A DNA stretch of 64,000 nucleotides from Bacteriovoracaceae bacterium. Its GTDB lineage: Bacteria > Bdellovibrionota > Bacteriovoracia > Bacteriovoracales > Bacteriovoracaceae. Both the position numbers and the translations under genes were made by a program. The notes beneath the pieces are model-generated. The model ran no database searches. It had not been told where the DNA came from and saw only the letters and a list, made by a program, of their open reading frames with translations. Position 1 is the stretch's first letter; every line of letters starts with the position of its first letter. The DNA is taken from positions 62,001 to 126,000 of the forward strand of contig JANJTC010000001.1 in assembly GCA_024711325.1 (NCBI GenBank), written 5' to 3'. Shown piece by piece: positions 23,159 to 31,951 of this stretch.

Positions 23159-24465
23159 ACACAGTCAATGGCTTCTCTAAAATGACCAAAGAGCAAAAGA
23201 TAGAATGGCTCTCACTTCAGTTAAATGTAGAAGCAAGTTCGTTGGTTAAACAAATGCCGAATTTCTGGCACCAAGACCCTACCGTACAAAAACGATTTGA
23301 TGAATTCTCAGAAAATACTCTAACAAACTATAATTTGCCTTTTGGACTGGCCCCCAACTTTCTCATTAATGGTAAGGTTTATTCCGTGCCGATGGTCATT
23401 GAGGAATCATCTGTTGTGGCGGCCGCCTCTCTTGGGGCCAAGTTCTGGTTGGAAAGAGGTGGCTTTAAAAGTCAGGTCATATCTACGACTAAAGTGGGTC
23501 AGGTTCATTTTCAGTGGCAAGGAGAAAAAGAAAAAATCTATGAGTACTTTGAAGGTGCTAAAGAGCAATTCTTAAAAGCGGTCTCTCATCTCACAATCAA
23601 TATGGATCAAAGGGGAGGCGGAATTAAAAAACTTACCCTCATTGATATGACTGATAAAATTGAAAACTACTATCAGTTAAAAGTTGAAGCCCAAACCTGT
23701 GATGCCATGGGGGCGAATTTTATAAATTCAATTCTGGAAGAGATGGCCAAAGTATTGAAAGAGGGGGTCCTCCAAGATTCTCGTTTTGAAAATACTGAAA
23801 AAGAAGTGCACATCATTATGTGTATCCTTTCGAATTATACTCCGGACTGTATCGTGGAATGCTCTGTTGAGTGTCCTATCGAAGATCTGGGGAATTTCCC
23901 GGGAAATATTTCTGCCCGAGAATTTGCTGAGAAATTTGCGACGGCCGTAAGAATAGCGGAAGTTGATCCTAATCGGGCCGTGACCCATAACAAAGGCATC
24001 ATGAATGGCATTGATGCAGTGGTGATTGCCACCGGTAATGATTTTCGTGCGATTGAGGCCTGTGCTCATGCATATGCTGCTCGTGATGGTCAGTACCGCT
24101 CCCTTTCAACCGTTAGTCTGAATGGAGATAATTTTAAATTTAGCCTGAGGGTTCCTCTTGCCGTTGGCACTGTGGGCGGTCTTACTTCACTTCATCCTTT
24201 GGCAAAAACCTCTCTTGCCATTCTTGAACATCCAACAGCTTCTGAATTAATGAATATTATGGCAGCGGTAGGACTTGCTCAAAATTTTGGCGCAGTAAAA
24301 TCTTTAGTGACGACGGGGATCCAGAAAGGTCACATGAAACTGCATTTGCTCAATATTCTTAAGCAGCTTGATGCTTCTCTGGAGCAAATCGAGAAAGGAA
24401 AAGAATTTTTTGCGGATAAAGTTGTCTCTTTCACGGCCGTTCGTGATTTCTTAAAAAACAATTAA
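23155..24465 (+). CDS. mvaA: HMG-CoA reductase, class II
   Basis: Reduces HMG-CoA to mevalonate. The 436-residue length and sequence (NYNLPFGLAPNFLING, then VIEESSVVAAAS with the catalytic Glu, DAMGANFINSI, GTVGGLTSLHPLAKTSL, and HMKLHLLN with the catalytic His) fit the bacterial class II enzymes. These are often called degradative, but beside mevalonate kinases the role is biosynthetic. It overlaps fni by 4 nt. Cofactor preference (NADH or NADPH) is not decided. Confidence 0.94.
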   Translation: MNTVNGFSKMTKEQKIEWLSLQLNVEASSLVKQMPNFWHQDPTVQKRFDEFSENTLTNYNLPFGLAPNFLINGKVYSVPMVIEESSVVAAASLGAKFWLERGGFKSQVISTTKVGQVHFQWQGEKEKIYEYFEGAKEQFLKAVSHLTINMDQRGGGIKKLTLIDMTDKIENYYQLKVEAQTCDAMGANFINSILEEMAKVLKEGVLQDSRFENTEKEVHIIMCILSNYTPDCIVECSVECPIEDLGNFPGNISAREFAEKFATAVRIAEVDPNRAVTHNKGIMNGIDAVVIATGNDFRAIEACAHAYAARDGQYRSLSTVSLNGDNFKFSLRVPLAVGTVGGLTSLHPLAKTSLAILEHPTASELMNIMAAVGLAQNFGAVKSLVTTGIQKGHMKLHLLNILKQLDASLEQIEKGKEFFADKVVSFTAVRDFLKNN

Positions 24466-24475
24466 AGGTAGGACT

Positions 24476-25420
24476 ATGCGAGATCAATTTTTTTACGGTC
24501 ACGGAAAGCTTTTATTGTCAGGCGAATACTTTGTTTTAGAAGGTGCCGAGGCCCTGGCCTTGCCTACTACCGTAGGTCAGAGTATGAAAGTTAAGTACCG
24601 TCACTCCTATCAACCGACACTTAACTGGAAAAGTATTGATCATACTGGAAAGGTTTGGTTTGAAGGAGACTTTGAGTTCTGGCATTTTAAACCAATCCGT
24701 CCTCAGGGAAATATTACTGAAAAATTTATTCAGGACGCACTCTGTGCGGTAAGACTGCAAAATCCACACTTCCTACGGGATGAGATGGATGTCTTCGTGG
24801 AAACCAAGATCGAATTTCCACTTGAGTGGGGTTTGGGTTCAAGCTCAAGCTTTATGTATAACGTTGCCCAATGGGCCTACGTGAGTCCTTTTGAGCTTTT
24901 AAAAAGAACGATTGGTGGTTCCGGATACGATCTGGCCTGCGCTCAGGCGATGGGACCTATCCTTTATAAAAAGTATGAAGGAAAACCTCAGTGGGAAGCG
25001 GCCGCATTTAATCCGCTTTTTAAAGATCAGCTATTCTTTGTTTATCTCGGACATAAGCAGAATTCAGAGCAGGAAGTGATTAAATTCTCTGACATGCAAA
25101 TTGAGAATAAAGCACTGATCATTGCTGAACTCTCGCAACTAACTCGTGAGATGTTGCATTCCCATGATTTGGTGACCTTTAATAAAATCATTAAAACTCA
25201 TGAAGAGATTATTGCTAAAGCTCTTAATTATGAAAAAGTGAAAGACCTTCTTTTTAAAGATTTTTGGGGAGAAGTGAAATCCCTCGGGGCCTGGGGTGGA
25301 GATTTTGCTCTGGTCACATCTGACCGCACTCACACCGAAACCCGGGAATATTTTGAGAGTCGTGGTTTTACAACTGTTATCCCTTATACTGAAATCGTAA
25401 GATCGGAATCCCTTCAATGA
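24476..25420 (+). CDS. GYDIA-type GHMP kinase, probable phosphomevalonate kinase
   Basis: 314 residues of the GHMP kinase family. Motif 1 is HGKLLLSGEYFVLEGAEALA (about 9-28), motif 2 is EWGLGSSSS (about 119-127), SGYDLACAQA (about 149-158) gives the GYDIA-type name motif, and GAWGGDFALV (about 272-281) takes the place of the usual GAGGGG motif 3. This subfamily is typical of Bacteroidetes mevalonate clusters. Because the operon already has a mevalonate kinase and a decarboxylase, the missing phosphomevalonate kinase step is assigned here by elimination. An AAAGGTAGG ribosome binding site precedes the ATG; the stop overlaps mvaD by 4 nt. Confidence 0.78.
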   Translation: MRDQFFYGHGKLLLSGEYFVLEGAEALALPTTVGQSMKVKYRHSYQPTLNWKSIDHTGKVWFEGDFEFWHFKPIRPQGNITEKFIQDALCAVRLQNPHFLRDEMDVFVETKIEFPLEWGLGSSSSFMYNVAQWAYVSPFELLKRTIGGSGYDLACAQAMGPILYKKYEGKPQWEAAAFNPLFKDQLFFVYLGHKQNSEQEVIKFSDMQIENKALIIAELSQLTREMLHSHDLVTFNKIIKTHEEIIAKALNYEKVKDLLFKDFWGEVKSLGAWGGDFALVTSDRTHTETREYFESRGFTTVIPYTEIVRSESLQ

Positions 25421-26463
25421 GTTTACTTGCCCCTTTTAAAGAATGTACCCCAAATGACTTTGAGGCAACCTGGCGATCGCCTTCAAACATCGCTTTTGTA
25501 AAGTACTGGGGAAAGAAAGGTCATCAAATTCCGGCCAATCCATCTCTTTCAATGACGCTGAAAGAATGTTTTACGGAAACAAAAGTTTCTTTTAAACAAA
25601 ATGGCGAACTCACAGTAGACCTCTTCCTTGATGGCCATCCGGAAGGCAGGTTCGCTGGGAAGATTAAAACTTATCTTGAGAGTTTGCAGAGCGATTTACC
25701 TTGGTTGAAAAATCTTGGTGTTACAATTCATACTAAAAATACATTCCCTCATGGTACGGGAATTGCCTCTTCCGCTTCAGGGATGTCGGCCTTTGCCCTT
25801 TGTTTGACTGATTATTTACATCATCTTGGACAAGAAGATATTGGAGAACTTTTTAGTAAGCGGGCCAGCTGCCTTGCAAGGCTAGCTAGTGGAAGCGCCT
25901 GTCGTTCGATTTATGGTGGCTTTACGACCTGGGGTGAGAGTGAGTTGCCTGAATCTTCGGATAAGTATGCTACCCCTTTTAGTGTACACCCGGATTTTGC
26001 TCACTTAAAAGATTCTGTCCTCATTATAAGTGCTGAAGAAAAGACTGTTTCCAGTCGTGCCGGTCATGACCGTATGATAGAACATGCATTTGCTGAAGCC
26101 CGTTTTGTTCAGGCTAAAAAGAATTTTTCTTTGATGGTAAGTGCTTTAAAGTCCGGTGACGCTGATGAGATGGGCCGCATTTTGGAAAGTGAAGCTTTAA
26201 GTCTTCATGCCATGATGATGACCTCTCCAAATGCTTACACTCTTCTTCGTCCCAATACTCTGGCAGCGATGGAAATGATCTGGGCCTTCAGACGTGAGAC
26301 ACAGCTTCCCTTATACTTTACGCTAGATGCTGGACCTAACCTGCATTTAATTTATCCAGAAGTCTTTCAGCACAAAATTAAAACCTTTATTTCTCACGAA
26401 CTATCACCTCTGACTCAAAGAATAATTGAAGATGAAAGAGGTGAAGGTGCTGTTAAATGTTAA
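25417..26463 (+). CDS. mvaD: Diphosphomevalonate decarboxylase
   Basis: Makes IPP from mevalonate diphosphate with ATP. SPSNIAFVKYWGKKG (about 21-35) is the family signature; TGIASSASGMSAFAL (about 114-128) is the ATP loop, SGSACRSIYGGF (about 153-164) follows, and YFTLDAGPNLHL (about 294-305) carries the catalytic Asp. Length 348 is normal. It overlaps genes on both sides in the isoprenoid operon. Confidence 0.93.
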   Translation: MSLLAPFKECTPNDFEATWRSPSNIAFVKYWGKKGHQIPANPSLSMTLKECFTETKVSFKQNGELTVDLFLDGHPEGRFAGKIKTYLESLQSDLPWLKNLGVTIHTKNTFPHGTGIASSASGMSAFALCLTDYLHHLGQEDIGELFSKRASCLARLASGSACRSIYGGFTTWGESELPESSDKYATPFSVHPDFAHLKDSVLIISAEEKTVSSRAGHDRMIEHAFAEARFVQAKKNFSLMVSALKSGDADEMGRILESEALSLHAMMMTSPNAYTLLRPNTLAAMEMIWAFRRETQLPLYFTLDAGPNLHLIYPEVFQHKIKTFISHELSPLTQRIIEDERGEGAVKC

Positions 26464-27329
26464 AAACATTCCCGGCCAAGGTTTTACTCCTTGGAGAATA
26501 TACCATCTTGAATGGGTCTAAAGCTCTTGCACTTCCTTACCATCAAATGCAGGGCCAATGGTCTTTTCATGACAATGGAACACAAGAGCGAGAAAATTCT
26601 CGCAAGAGTCTTTTCGCCTTCATGGAAAATTCAGGTGTTCGGACGGTTGATCTGGGTTTAATGAAAAAAGATTTGGAAGGGGGAATGTGGTTTGATTCTC
26701 CTATTCCCCATGGCTTTGGTCTAGGTAGCTCCGGTGCGGTGATTGCTGCCATCTATGACCGTTTTGGAAATCCAACAGGTGATTTGGTCGAAGATGCCAA
26801 AGCACTGGCAAGATTAGAAGATTTTTTTCATGGCTCAAGCTCGGGACTAGATCCTTTAGTGAGTCATGTCCAAAAACCGCTTCTAATTCATAGTTTTAGC
26901 GAGGTTGAAGTACTCACCAATGGGCCAGAACTAAAAGATTTTTTTCTAGTCAACACAGGTAAGCCGCGTCAAACCGGTCCTCTGGTTAATATTTACCAGG
27001 AGAAAATGAAAGATCCACAGTTCAAGCAAGGTTGTGCTGATATTCTTTCGACTGAAGTCAATTTTGCTATCGACTCTGTTCTAAAAAATGATCCCGTAAA
27101 TCTTTTTCATCATTTATGGCATATCTCTAAATTTCAATGGGAATTTTTTCCTGAAATGATTCCTACTAAGGAGCGTGGGCTCTGGACAAGAGGACTTGAA
27201 ACGGGGGACTATATTTTAAAATTATGTGGTGCAGGTGGCGGAGGATTCATTCTTGGTCACAGCCATAAGTTTAGTCTTGATGAAATGCGCCAGATATTAA
27301 ACACCCATGAACTAAGGGAACTAAAATGA
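26457..27329 (+). CDS. Mevalonate kinase, Bacteroidetes-like
   Basis: 290-residue GHMP kinase: FPAKVLLLGEYTILNGSKAL (about 4-23), the ATP loop PHGFGLGSSGAV (about 83-94), FFHGSSSGLDPL (about 123-134) with the catalytic Asp, and GAGGGGFILG (about 260-269). The wording and short length match mevalonate kinases of Flavobacteria rather than the usual longer enzymes. It overlaps mvaD by 7 nt and the GH15 gene by 4 nt. Confidence 0.85.
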   Translation: MLKTFPAKVLLLGEYTILNGSKALALPYHQMQGQWSFHDNGTQERENSRKSLFAFMENSGVRTVDLGLMKKDLEGGMWFDSPIPHGFGLGSSGAVIAAIYDRFGNPTGDLVEDAKALARLEDFFHGSSSGLDPLVSHVQKPLLIHSFSEVEVLTNGPELKDFFLVNTGKPRQTGPLVNIYQEKMKDPQFKQGCADILSTEVNFAIDSVLKNDPVNLFHHLWHISKFQWEFFPEMIPTKERGLWTRGLETGDYILKLCGAGGGGFILGHSHKFSLDEMRQILNTHELRELK

Positions 27330-28552
27330 AATTTTTAGCCGTACTTCTTCTTCTACCATCAATTGCCATGGCCATTCCTTCCAAACAAGTGCAGTTCAAA
27401 AACAGCTTAAAGGTAGTCATTGATAACTCAACTAGGCCGGACGTAAGACCAGGTATGGTTGTTGCCAGCCCTAGTCGATCTAATCCTGACTATTATTTTG
27501 ATTGGGTTCGCGACACTGCCCTTACTTACCGGGCCTTAATTGATTATTATGAACTCAAAAAAGATCCAAAAATTAAGAAAATGATTTTTACCTGGATCGA
27601 TGCTGAAGCTTACCGTCAGAATCAACCAACTTTTACTGGTCTTGGTGAGCCTAAATATTTTATAGATGGTTCAGGATATACTGGCGGCTGGGGTCGACCG
27701 CAAAATGATGGCCCAGCACTTAGAGCGATTGCCATGATTAAGTTCGCTCGTCTTCTCTTGAAGGAAGGTCATCAGGACTATGTGCTAAAAGTTCTCTATC
27801 ACGGCGTTTTACCGGCCGACTCAGTCATTAAAAAAGATCTGGAGTATACGGCCCATCATTGGAGAGAGCCGAGTTTTGACTTATGGGAAGAAGAAATGGG
27901 GATGCATTTCTATACCTTGTTAGCTCAATATACAGCACTTCAAGAAGGGGAAAAACTAGCACGCGAATTAAGTGATAGCGCGGCTGCGGATTTTTATAAA
28001 GGTGAATCTCTTAAGATCGCTTCTATGCTGAAAAAAGATTTCATAGATTCTGAAATAGGGATTAAAACAACTATTCGCCGTGTGAATGGAGGTCTGGGCT
28101 ATAAAAATTCGAATGTCGATGTGGCCCCGCTTTTAGCTCTTCTGCATAACTCTCCCTATCAGACTCTTTTTTCTTTTAAGAGTCCGGCAGTAAAACGTTA
28201 TGTTGAAACCTTAACTTCAACATTTAAAAATCTTTATTCGATTAATAAGACTTTCCCGGATATGGGAGTTGCTATTGGCCGCTATCCTGAAGACCGCTAT
28301 GATGGCTACGCTACTTCTGGAATTGGTAATCCTTGGTTTCTCGCCACTCTTGCACTTGGGGAGTATCACTGTCAGGCGGGAGAGAAAGGCAAAACCCAGA
28401 AGCAATTTGAACGTGTGCTTTTTCATTCAGATAGAAAGGGCGGTATGTCTGAGCAGTTTAACCACGTTAGCGGACATATGCAGGGTGCTTATGAGTTAAC
28501 CTGGTCTCACAATGCATTCATGACGGCCATGATGAGATGTAATCAAATCTAA
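27326..28552 (+). CDS. Secreted glucoamylase, glycoside hydrolase family 15
   Basis: Releases glucose from starch or glycogen ends. 408 residues with a signal peptide (MKFLAVLLLLPSIAMA). The GH15 core shows YYFDWVRDTALTYRALID (about 53-70) and GGWGRPQNDGPALRAIAM (about 117-134). The general acid is in WEEEMGMHFYTLLAQY (about 190-205) and the general base in SEQFN (about 374-378) ahead of LTWSHNAF. There is no starch-binding module. Its ATG overlaps the stop of the mevalonate kinase gene, an unexpected partner for isoprenoid genes. A strong terminator follows. Glycogen of prey or its own store are possible substrates; this is inference. Confidence 0.9.
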   Translation: MKFLAVLLLLPSIAMAIPSKQVQFKNSLKVVIDNSTRPDVRPGMVVASPSRSNPDYYFDWVRDTALTYRALIDYYELKKDPKIKKMIFTWIDAEAYRQNQPTFTGLGEPKYFIDGSGYTGGWGRPQNDGPALRAIAMIKFARLLLKEGHQDYVLKVLYHGVLPADSVIKKDLEYTAHHWREPSFDLWEEEMGMHFYTLLAQYTALQEGEKLARELSDSAAADFYKGESLKIASMLKKDFIDSEIGIKTTIRRVNGGLGYKNSNVDVAPLLALLHNSPYQTLFSFKSPAVKRYVETLTSTFKNLYSINKTFPDMGVAIGRYPEDRYDGYATSGIGNPWFLATLALGEYHCQAGEKGKTQKQFERVLFHSDRKGGMSEQFNHVSGHMQGAYELTWSHNAFMTAMMRCNQI

Positions 28553-28558
28553 TTTAAA

Positions 28559-28590
28559 CTAAAAGGCCCCATTTCTGGGGCCTTTTTAAT
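28559..28590. terminator. Bidirectional terminator
   Basis: Perfect 10-bp stem AAAAGGCCCC/GGGGCCTTTT (28561-28570 and 28577-28586) with flanking T on one side and A on the other. It separates the convergent GH15 and enoyl-CoA hydratase-like genes. Confidence 0.9.
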
Positions 28591-29445
28591 TTAATGTTCT
28601 AAATTTTTTGTATCGTCATTTTTAACTAATGAGAGTTTTACTGCGTAAGACATGGATTTTGCCGGCATGAAGTTTAAGTCTTTTTGCTCAGGCTTTTTAG
28701 TTCTCCAGTCTTCTGAAACCATTGATGCCTTAGCAATTTTTCGATCCATGACAATTCCTGATTCAAATTGAGATCGAAGAGTTTCAAAAAGTCCTAGTTT
28801 TGCCTGAATTCTCTGAACAGGTGCCTGAGCAGAAACAGAAGTTAAGAGCTCCTGGATCTTTTCGGTTCGATTTTTAGCTTCATAAGTCAGTGAGAGATAA
28901 CCGGATTCCATTAGAGTCGAAGCTTCAATAGCCTTGCCTGAAAGTACCCATGACCGGGCGAAAGCGGGCGAGATCAGAGTTGAGAGCATGCTCATGCCTC
29001 CTGCGGCCGGAACTAATCCATAGCTACAGTGATTAAAAGCGACATTGGTTTTTTTAGAAGCAATTCTGATATCAGCGCCAAGTGAAAATTCAGAGGCCAG
29101 AGTTTGTGAGCCTTCGCCTAAATCAACGATGACAGTTTGAGGAAGTTGCATCATCGCAAAGATAATTTTTTGCAGCTTCATATTTACTTTATCAAGTTGA
29201 GAAGCACTGGTTTTTGGAAGAGTTTCGAATTCCAATCCGGTAGAAAAATGCGCAGTAGATGAGTCGATGAAAATGGAGTTAATTTCGACCCGAGTTGTAC
29301 ACCATGCTAATAAGCTCTCTAATTCAAATAACATCTCCAGACGAAAAGCATTATTCCAATCGGGACGGTTCAGTGTCACGAAAAGAGTGCGAGTGGTCTT
29401 CTCTAGACGAGTAGAGATGGTTGTGTAGTTAAAGAGAGTCTGCAT
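28591..29445 (-). CDS. Enoyl-CoA hydratase/isomerase family protein
   Basis: 284 residues of the crotonase fold. LFVTLNRPDWNNAFRLEM (about 22-39) is the usual opening, and the oxyanion-hole region reads GLEF (about 71-74) and SEFSLGADIRIASKK (about 113-127). FNHCSYGLVPAAGG (about 132-145) follows. The catalytic glutamates of true hydratases are not evident, so the substrate and even the activity are open. AAGGA lies before the ATG. It stands alone with terminator after it. Confidence 0.82.
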   Translation of the reverse strand: MQTLFNYTTISTRLEKTTRTLFVTLNRPDWNNAFRLEMLFELESLLAWCTTRVEINSIFIDSSTAHFSTGLEFETLPKTSASQLDKVNMKLQKIIFAMMQLPQTVIVDLGEGSQTLASEFSLGADIRIASKKTNVAFNHCSYGLVPAAGGMSMLSTLISPAFARSWVLSGKAIEASTLMESGYLSLTYEAKNRTEKIQELLTSVSAQAPVQRIQAKLGLFETLRSQFESGIVMDRKIAKASMVSEDWRTKKPEQKDLNFMPAKSMSYAVKLSLVKNDDTKNLEH

Positions 29446-29578
29446 GTCACCGTCCTTGGTTTCTTGCTAGGGTTAGTTGGGTCGACTTTCACCATTCCAT
29501 GGCAAAGAATCAATCGCATGCTTATTTTTTCAAATTTTCAGGTGGAGTGTCAAAGGGGAAAAAAGTGGTCAGTTTTTG

Positions 29579-30673
29579 TCAGAAAATATCACTCTTAAAA
29601 GTTCTATCATCTGAGGTTGTATCGGCCTTAATTTCGAGATTGATCCGGCCCACTTCGCGGCCATCGGAGGTCTCTACAATGACTCGCCAGTGCCCTAAGT
29701 TATAGTATTGTTTAGTGCCAAAACCTCTAAAGCCTTCATCTCTGCCCCCTAAAATGCTTAAGGGGATAGTGTCTTCCAGAGTCCAGCCCTTCGTTTCATC
29801 ATCCCGGTACCATTTTAAGAAGACTTGATCGTTAAAACGTGCAGGAGAAAAGATTGCCAGGAGAACTGTGACTTTGTCGCCGGATCTGGCCATAAAATCT
29901 TGAGAGCCTTTATCCCAAACTTTCCAGAAGGGTCGAAGGTGTTTACCAATATAATGACCATCCGTTTTTTCAACTGAGTAATAGACCCCGATTTTTTTTA
30001 CTGCTACCGGGACTGGCGGAATAAGTGAAAAATAATATCCTGCCAGAAAGAAAAGATGGATTCCAAGGGCAGGTAAAAGAACATGCTTCTTCAACTGCTC
30101 ATTGGCATTGAAGTTGAATTTCCAGATTAAAAAGAGCACGAGTCCCGAACTTAAAAATCCCAGCCAAAAAGGCAAAGCACCAACATGTCCCATAAGGATA
30201 GGATAAAAGAAGGCAAAATAGGAGAGCATGCAAATGCTATAAAGGATGACTCGGACAGGGAGGCCAAGTTTTTGAATCTTGGGAATTTCATTCGCGAGCA
30301 TGAGCCCTGCTAGGAGTATGATAAAAAAGAAACTCGTTAAGGCCGAAGCCGAAGTGTAATAGAAGATGGTGTAGGCCGATAAGAGAGAGCCAAAAAGGAA
30401 ATGCACTACCAGATCATGGTATTGCCAGAACTTCTGGCCTTTCGGTGAGAGGTTCAGGGTTCCAATCTTCAATTTGATTTCACATACCAGAAGAGCGCCC
30501 AGAATGATGAGATAAACGGCCTGCTGTATAAGATTTAAAAGATCATCAATCCGGCCCAGAGTCAGAACATCAAAAAGAAAACCTAAGGCAAAGACAATAA
30601 TGGATACCAGCACCTCATGATGCTGGTAGAACTCCAGAAATCGATTTTTAACATTGATGATTTGTTTGACCAC
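29579..30673 (-). CDS. Membrane protein with C-terminal DUF2914
   Basis: 364 residues: about nine hydrophobic helices (about 18-235), then a soluble extracytoplasmic domain with the DUF2914 pattern (WYRDDETKGW, then GGRDEGFRGFGTKQYY, then WRVIVETSDGREVGRI). DUF2914 domains are found on membrane or exported proteins of unknown role. It begins right after the trxB stop, so it is probably co-transcribed with thioredoxin reductase. Confidence 0.78.
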   Translation of the reverse strand: MVKQIINVKNRFLEFYQHHEVLVSIIVFALGFLFDVLTLGRIDDLLNLIQQAVYLIILGALLVCEIKLKIGTLNLSPKGQKFWQYHDLVVHFLFGSLLSAYTIFYYTSASALTSFFFIILLAGLMLANEIPKIQKLGLPVRVILYSICMLSYFAFFYPILMGHVGALPFWLGFLSSGLVLFLIWKFNFNANEQLKKHVLLPALGIHLFFLAGYYFSLIPPVPVAVKKIGVYYSVEKTDGHYIGKHLRPFWKVWDKGSQDFMARSGDKVTVLLAIFSPARFNDQVFLKWYRDDETKGWTLEDTIPLSILGGRDEGFRGFGTKQYYNLGHWRVIVETSDGREVGRINLEIKADTTSDDRTFKSDIF

Positions 30674-31597
30674 TTAATGGCCTTCGAGAAATCTCTCAGC
30701 TTTGATCGCGGCCTGACAGCCTGAACCTGCGGCAGTAATCGCCTGACGGTAATAAGAATCCTGAACATCGCCACAAGCAAAAACGCCTGGGATATTTGTA
30801 TCAGGACCATTTTTGGTTTTAAGGAAACCATGGTCATCCACTTCTAACTGACCTTTTAGGAAGGCCGTATTTGGCGTGTGTCCGATGGCGTAGAATAGCC
30901 CATCAGTGACTCTCTCTTCTTTTTGACCCGTTTTGATATTCTCAACCACAACCCCACAAACACCGCCAGCATTGCTTTTGATCTCTGTGACAACTGAATC
31001 CCAAAGGAACTCAATTTTTGGATTGTTAAAAGCTCTCTCTTGCATAGGTTTAGAGGCGCGAAGGCTATCTTTTCTATGAACAACATAAACTTTTTTAGCG
31101 AATTTTGTAATGAAGGTAGCATCTTCCATTGCAGTGTCACCACCACCTACGATGTGAACGATTTTATCTCGGTAGAAAAATCCATCGCAAGTAGCACAAG
31201 TAGAAACACCACGACCGGTGAGTTCTTTCTCATTAGGAAGTCCCAACCATTTGGCGGATGCACCTGTTGAAACAATTACTGTTTCGGCCAGGTAAGAGTG
31301 GCCATTAGAAGCGGTTACGGTAAAAGGGCGTTTTGATAAATCAACATCTGTGCACATTACGGGAAGAAATTCAGCTCCGAAACGTGCCGCTTGTTTTTTC
31401 ATGGTACCCATTAGCTCAGGACCCATGACTCCATTTTCAAAACCTGGAAAGTTTTCGACTTCAGTTGTGAGAGTCAATTGCCCACCGGGCTCATGACCTT
31501 CCATTACGAGTGGTTTTAAATCGGCGCGGCCAGCATAAATGGCCGCAGTTAAACCGGCAGGACCAGTTCCAATAATGATAACTTTACGAGTTTCCAC
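30674..31597 (-). CDS. trxB: Thioredoxin-disulfide reductase
   Basis: NADPH-dependent FAD enzyme that reduces thioredoxin. IIGTGPAGLTAAIYAGRA (about 8-25) binds FAD, the redox site is CATC (about 133-136), VGGGDTAMEDA (about 150-160) binds NADPH, and FACGDVQDSYYRQAITA closes the FAD site. Length 307 is normal. The start is GTG with AGAGG upstream. It lies between a 67-aa protein gene (9-nt gap) and the DUF2914 gene. Confidence 0.95.
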   Translation of the reverse strand: METRKVIIIGTGPAGLTAAIYAGRADLKPLVMEGHEPGGQLTLTTEVENFPGFENGVMGPELMGTMKKQAARFGAEFLPVMCTDVDLSKRPFTVTASNGHSYLAETVIVSTGASAKWLGLPNEKELTGRGVSTCATCDGFFYRDKIVHIVGGGDTAMEDATFITKFAKKVYVVHRKDSLRASKPMQERAFNNPKIEFLWDSVVTEIKSNAGGVCGVVVENIKTGQKEERVTDGLFYAIGHTPNTAFLKGQLEVDDHGFLKTKNGPDTNIPGVFACGDVQDSYYRQAITAAGSGCQAAIKAERFLEGH

Positions 31598-31606
31598 AGT
31601 GGCCTC

Positions 31607-31810
31607 TTAATGTTTTTCTTCGTTAGTAGCAGGAATACCAAGCTTCTTCTTGATGATGGCAGGACGATCATCCATATCCGGATTCATTTCATAGAATGCT
31701 TTCACGGTAAGAAGTTCTTTTGGATTTGGTGCTTTGGCAGTAGTTACAAACTGTTCACCGGTAAGTGAACATTCATAGTTATAAGTGATTTTTTCGCGTC
31801 TGCGTTTCAT
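31607..31810 (-). CDS. 67-aa conserved-looking protein upstream of trxB
   Basis: A basic N-terminus (MKRRREK) is followed by a compact polar sequence containing CSLTGEQF and a Pro-Asn-Pro loop. No signal peptide. AAAGGAAA precedes the ATG. Co-transcribed with trxB by position. It has one cysteine. No family recognised. Confidence 0.6.
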   Translation of the reverse strand: MKRRREKITYNYECSLTGEQFVTTAKAPNPKELLTVKAFYEMNPDMDDRPAIIKKKLGIPATNEEKH

Positions 31811-31951
31811 GAAATTTCCTTTTTGAACTGGTCCTTAGTTTATAGAATTTCTGCAACGCTTTATCAAGGACTTAAACTCTAAGAGTGGTCCTATGACATT
31901 GCTCGTAAATTGAGTGTTTTCATCACGTTGTTTCTTTGTCACAATAATTTC

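Noticed and set aside
29499-29705. 68-aa plus-strand frame overlapping the end of the DUF2914 gene
   Set aside because: No ribosome binding site; its second half is antisense to a recognised domain.
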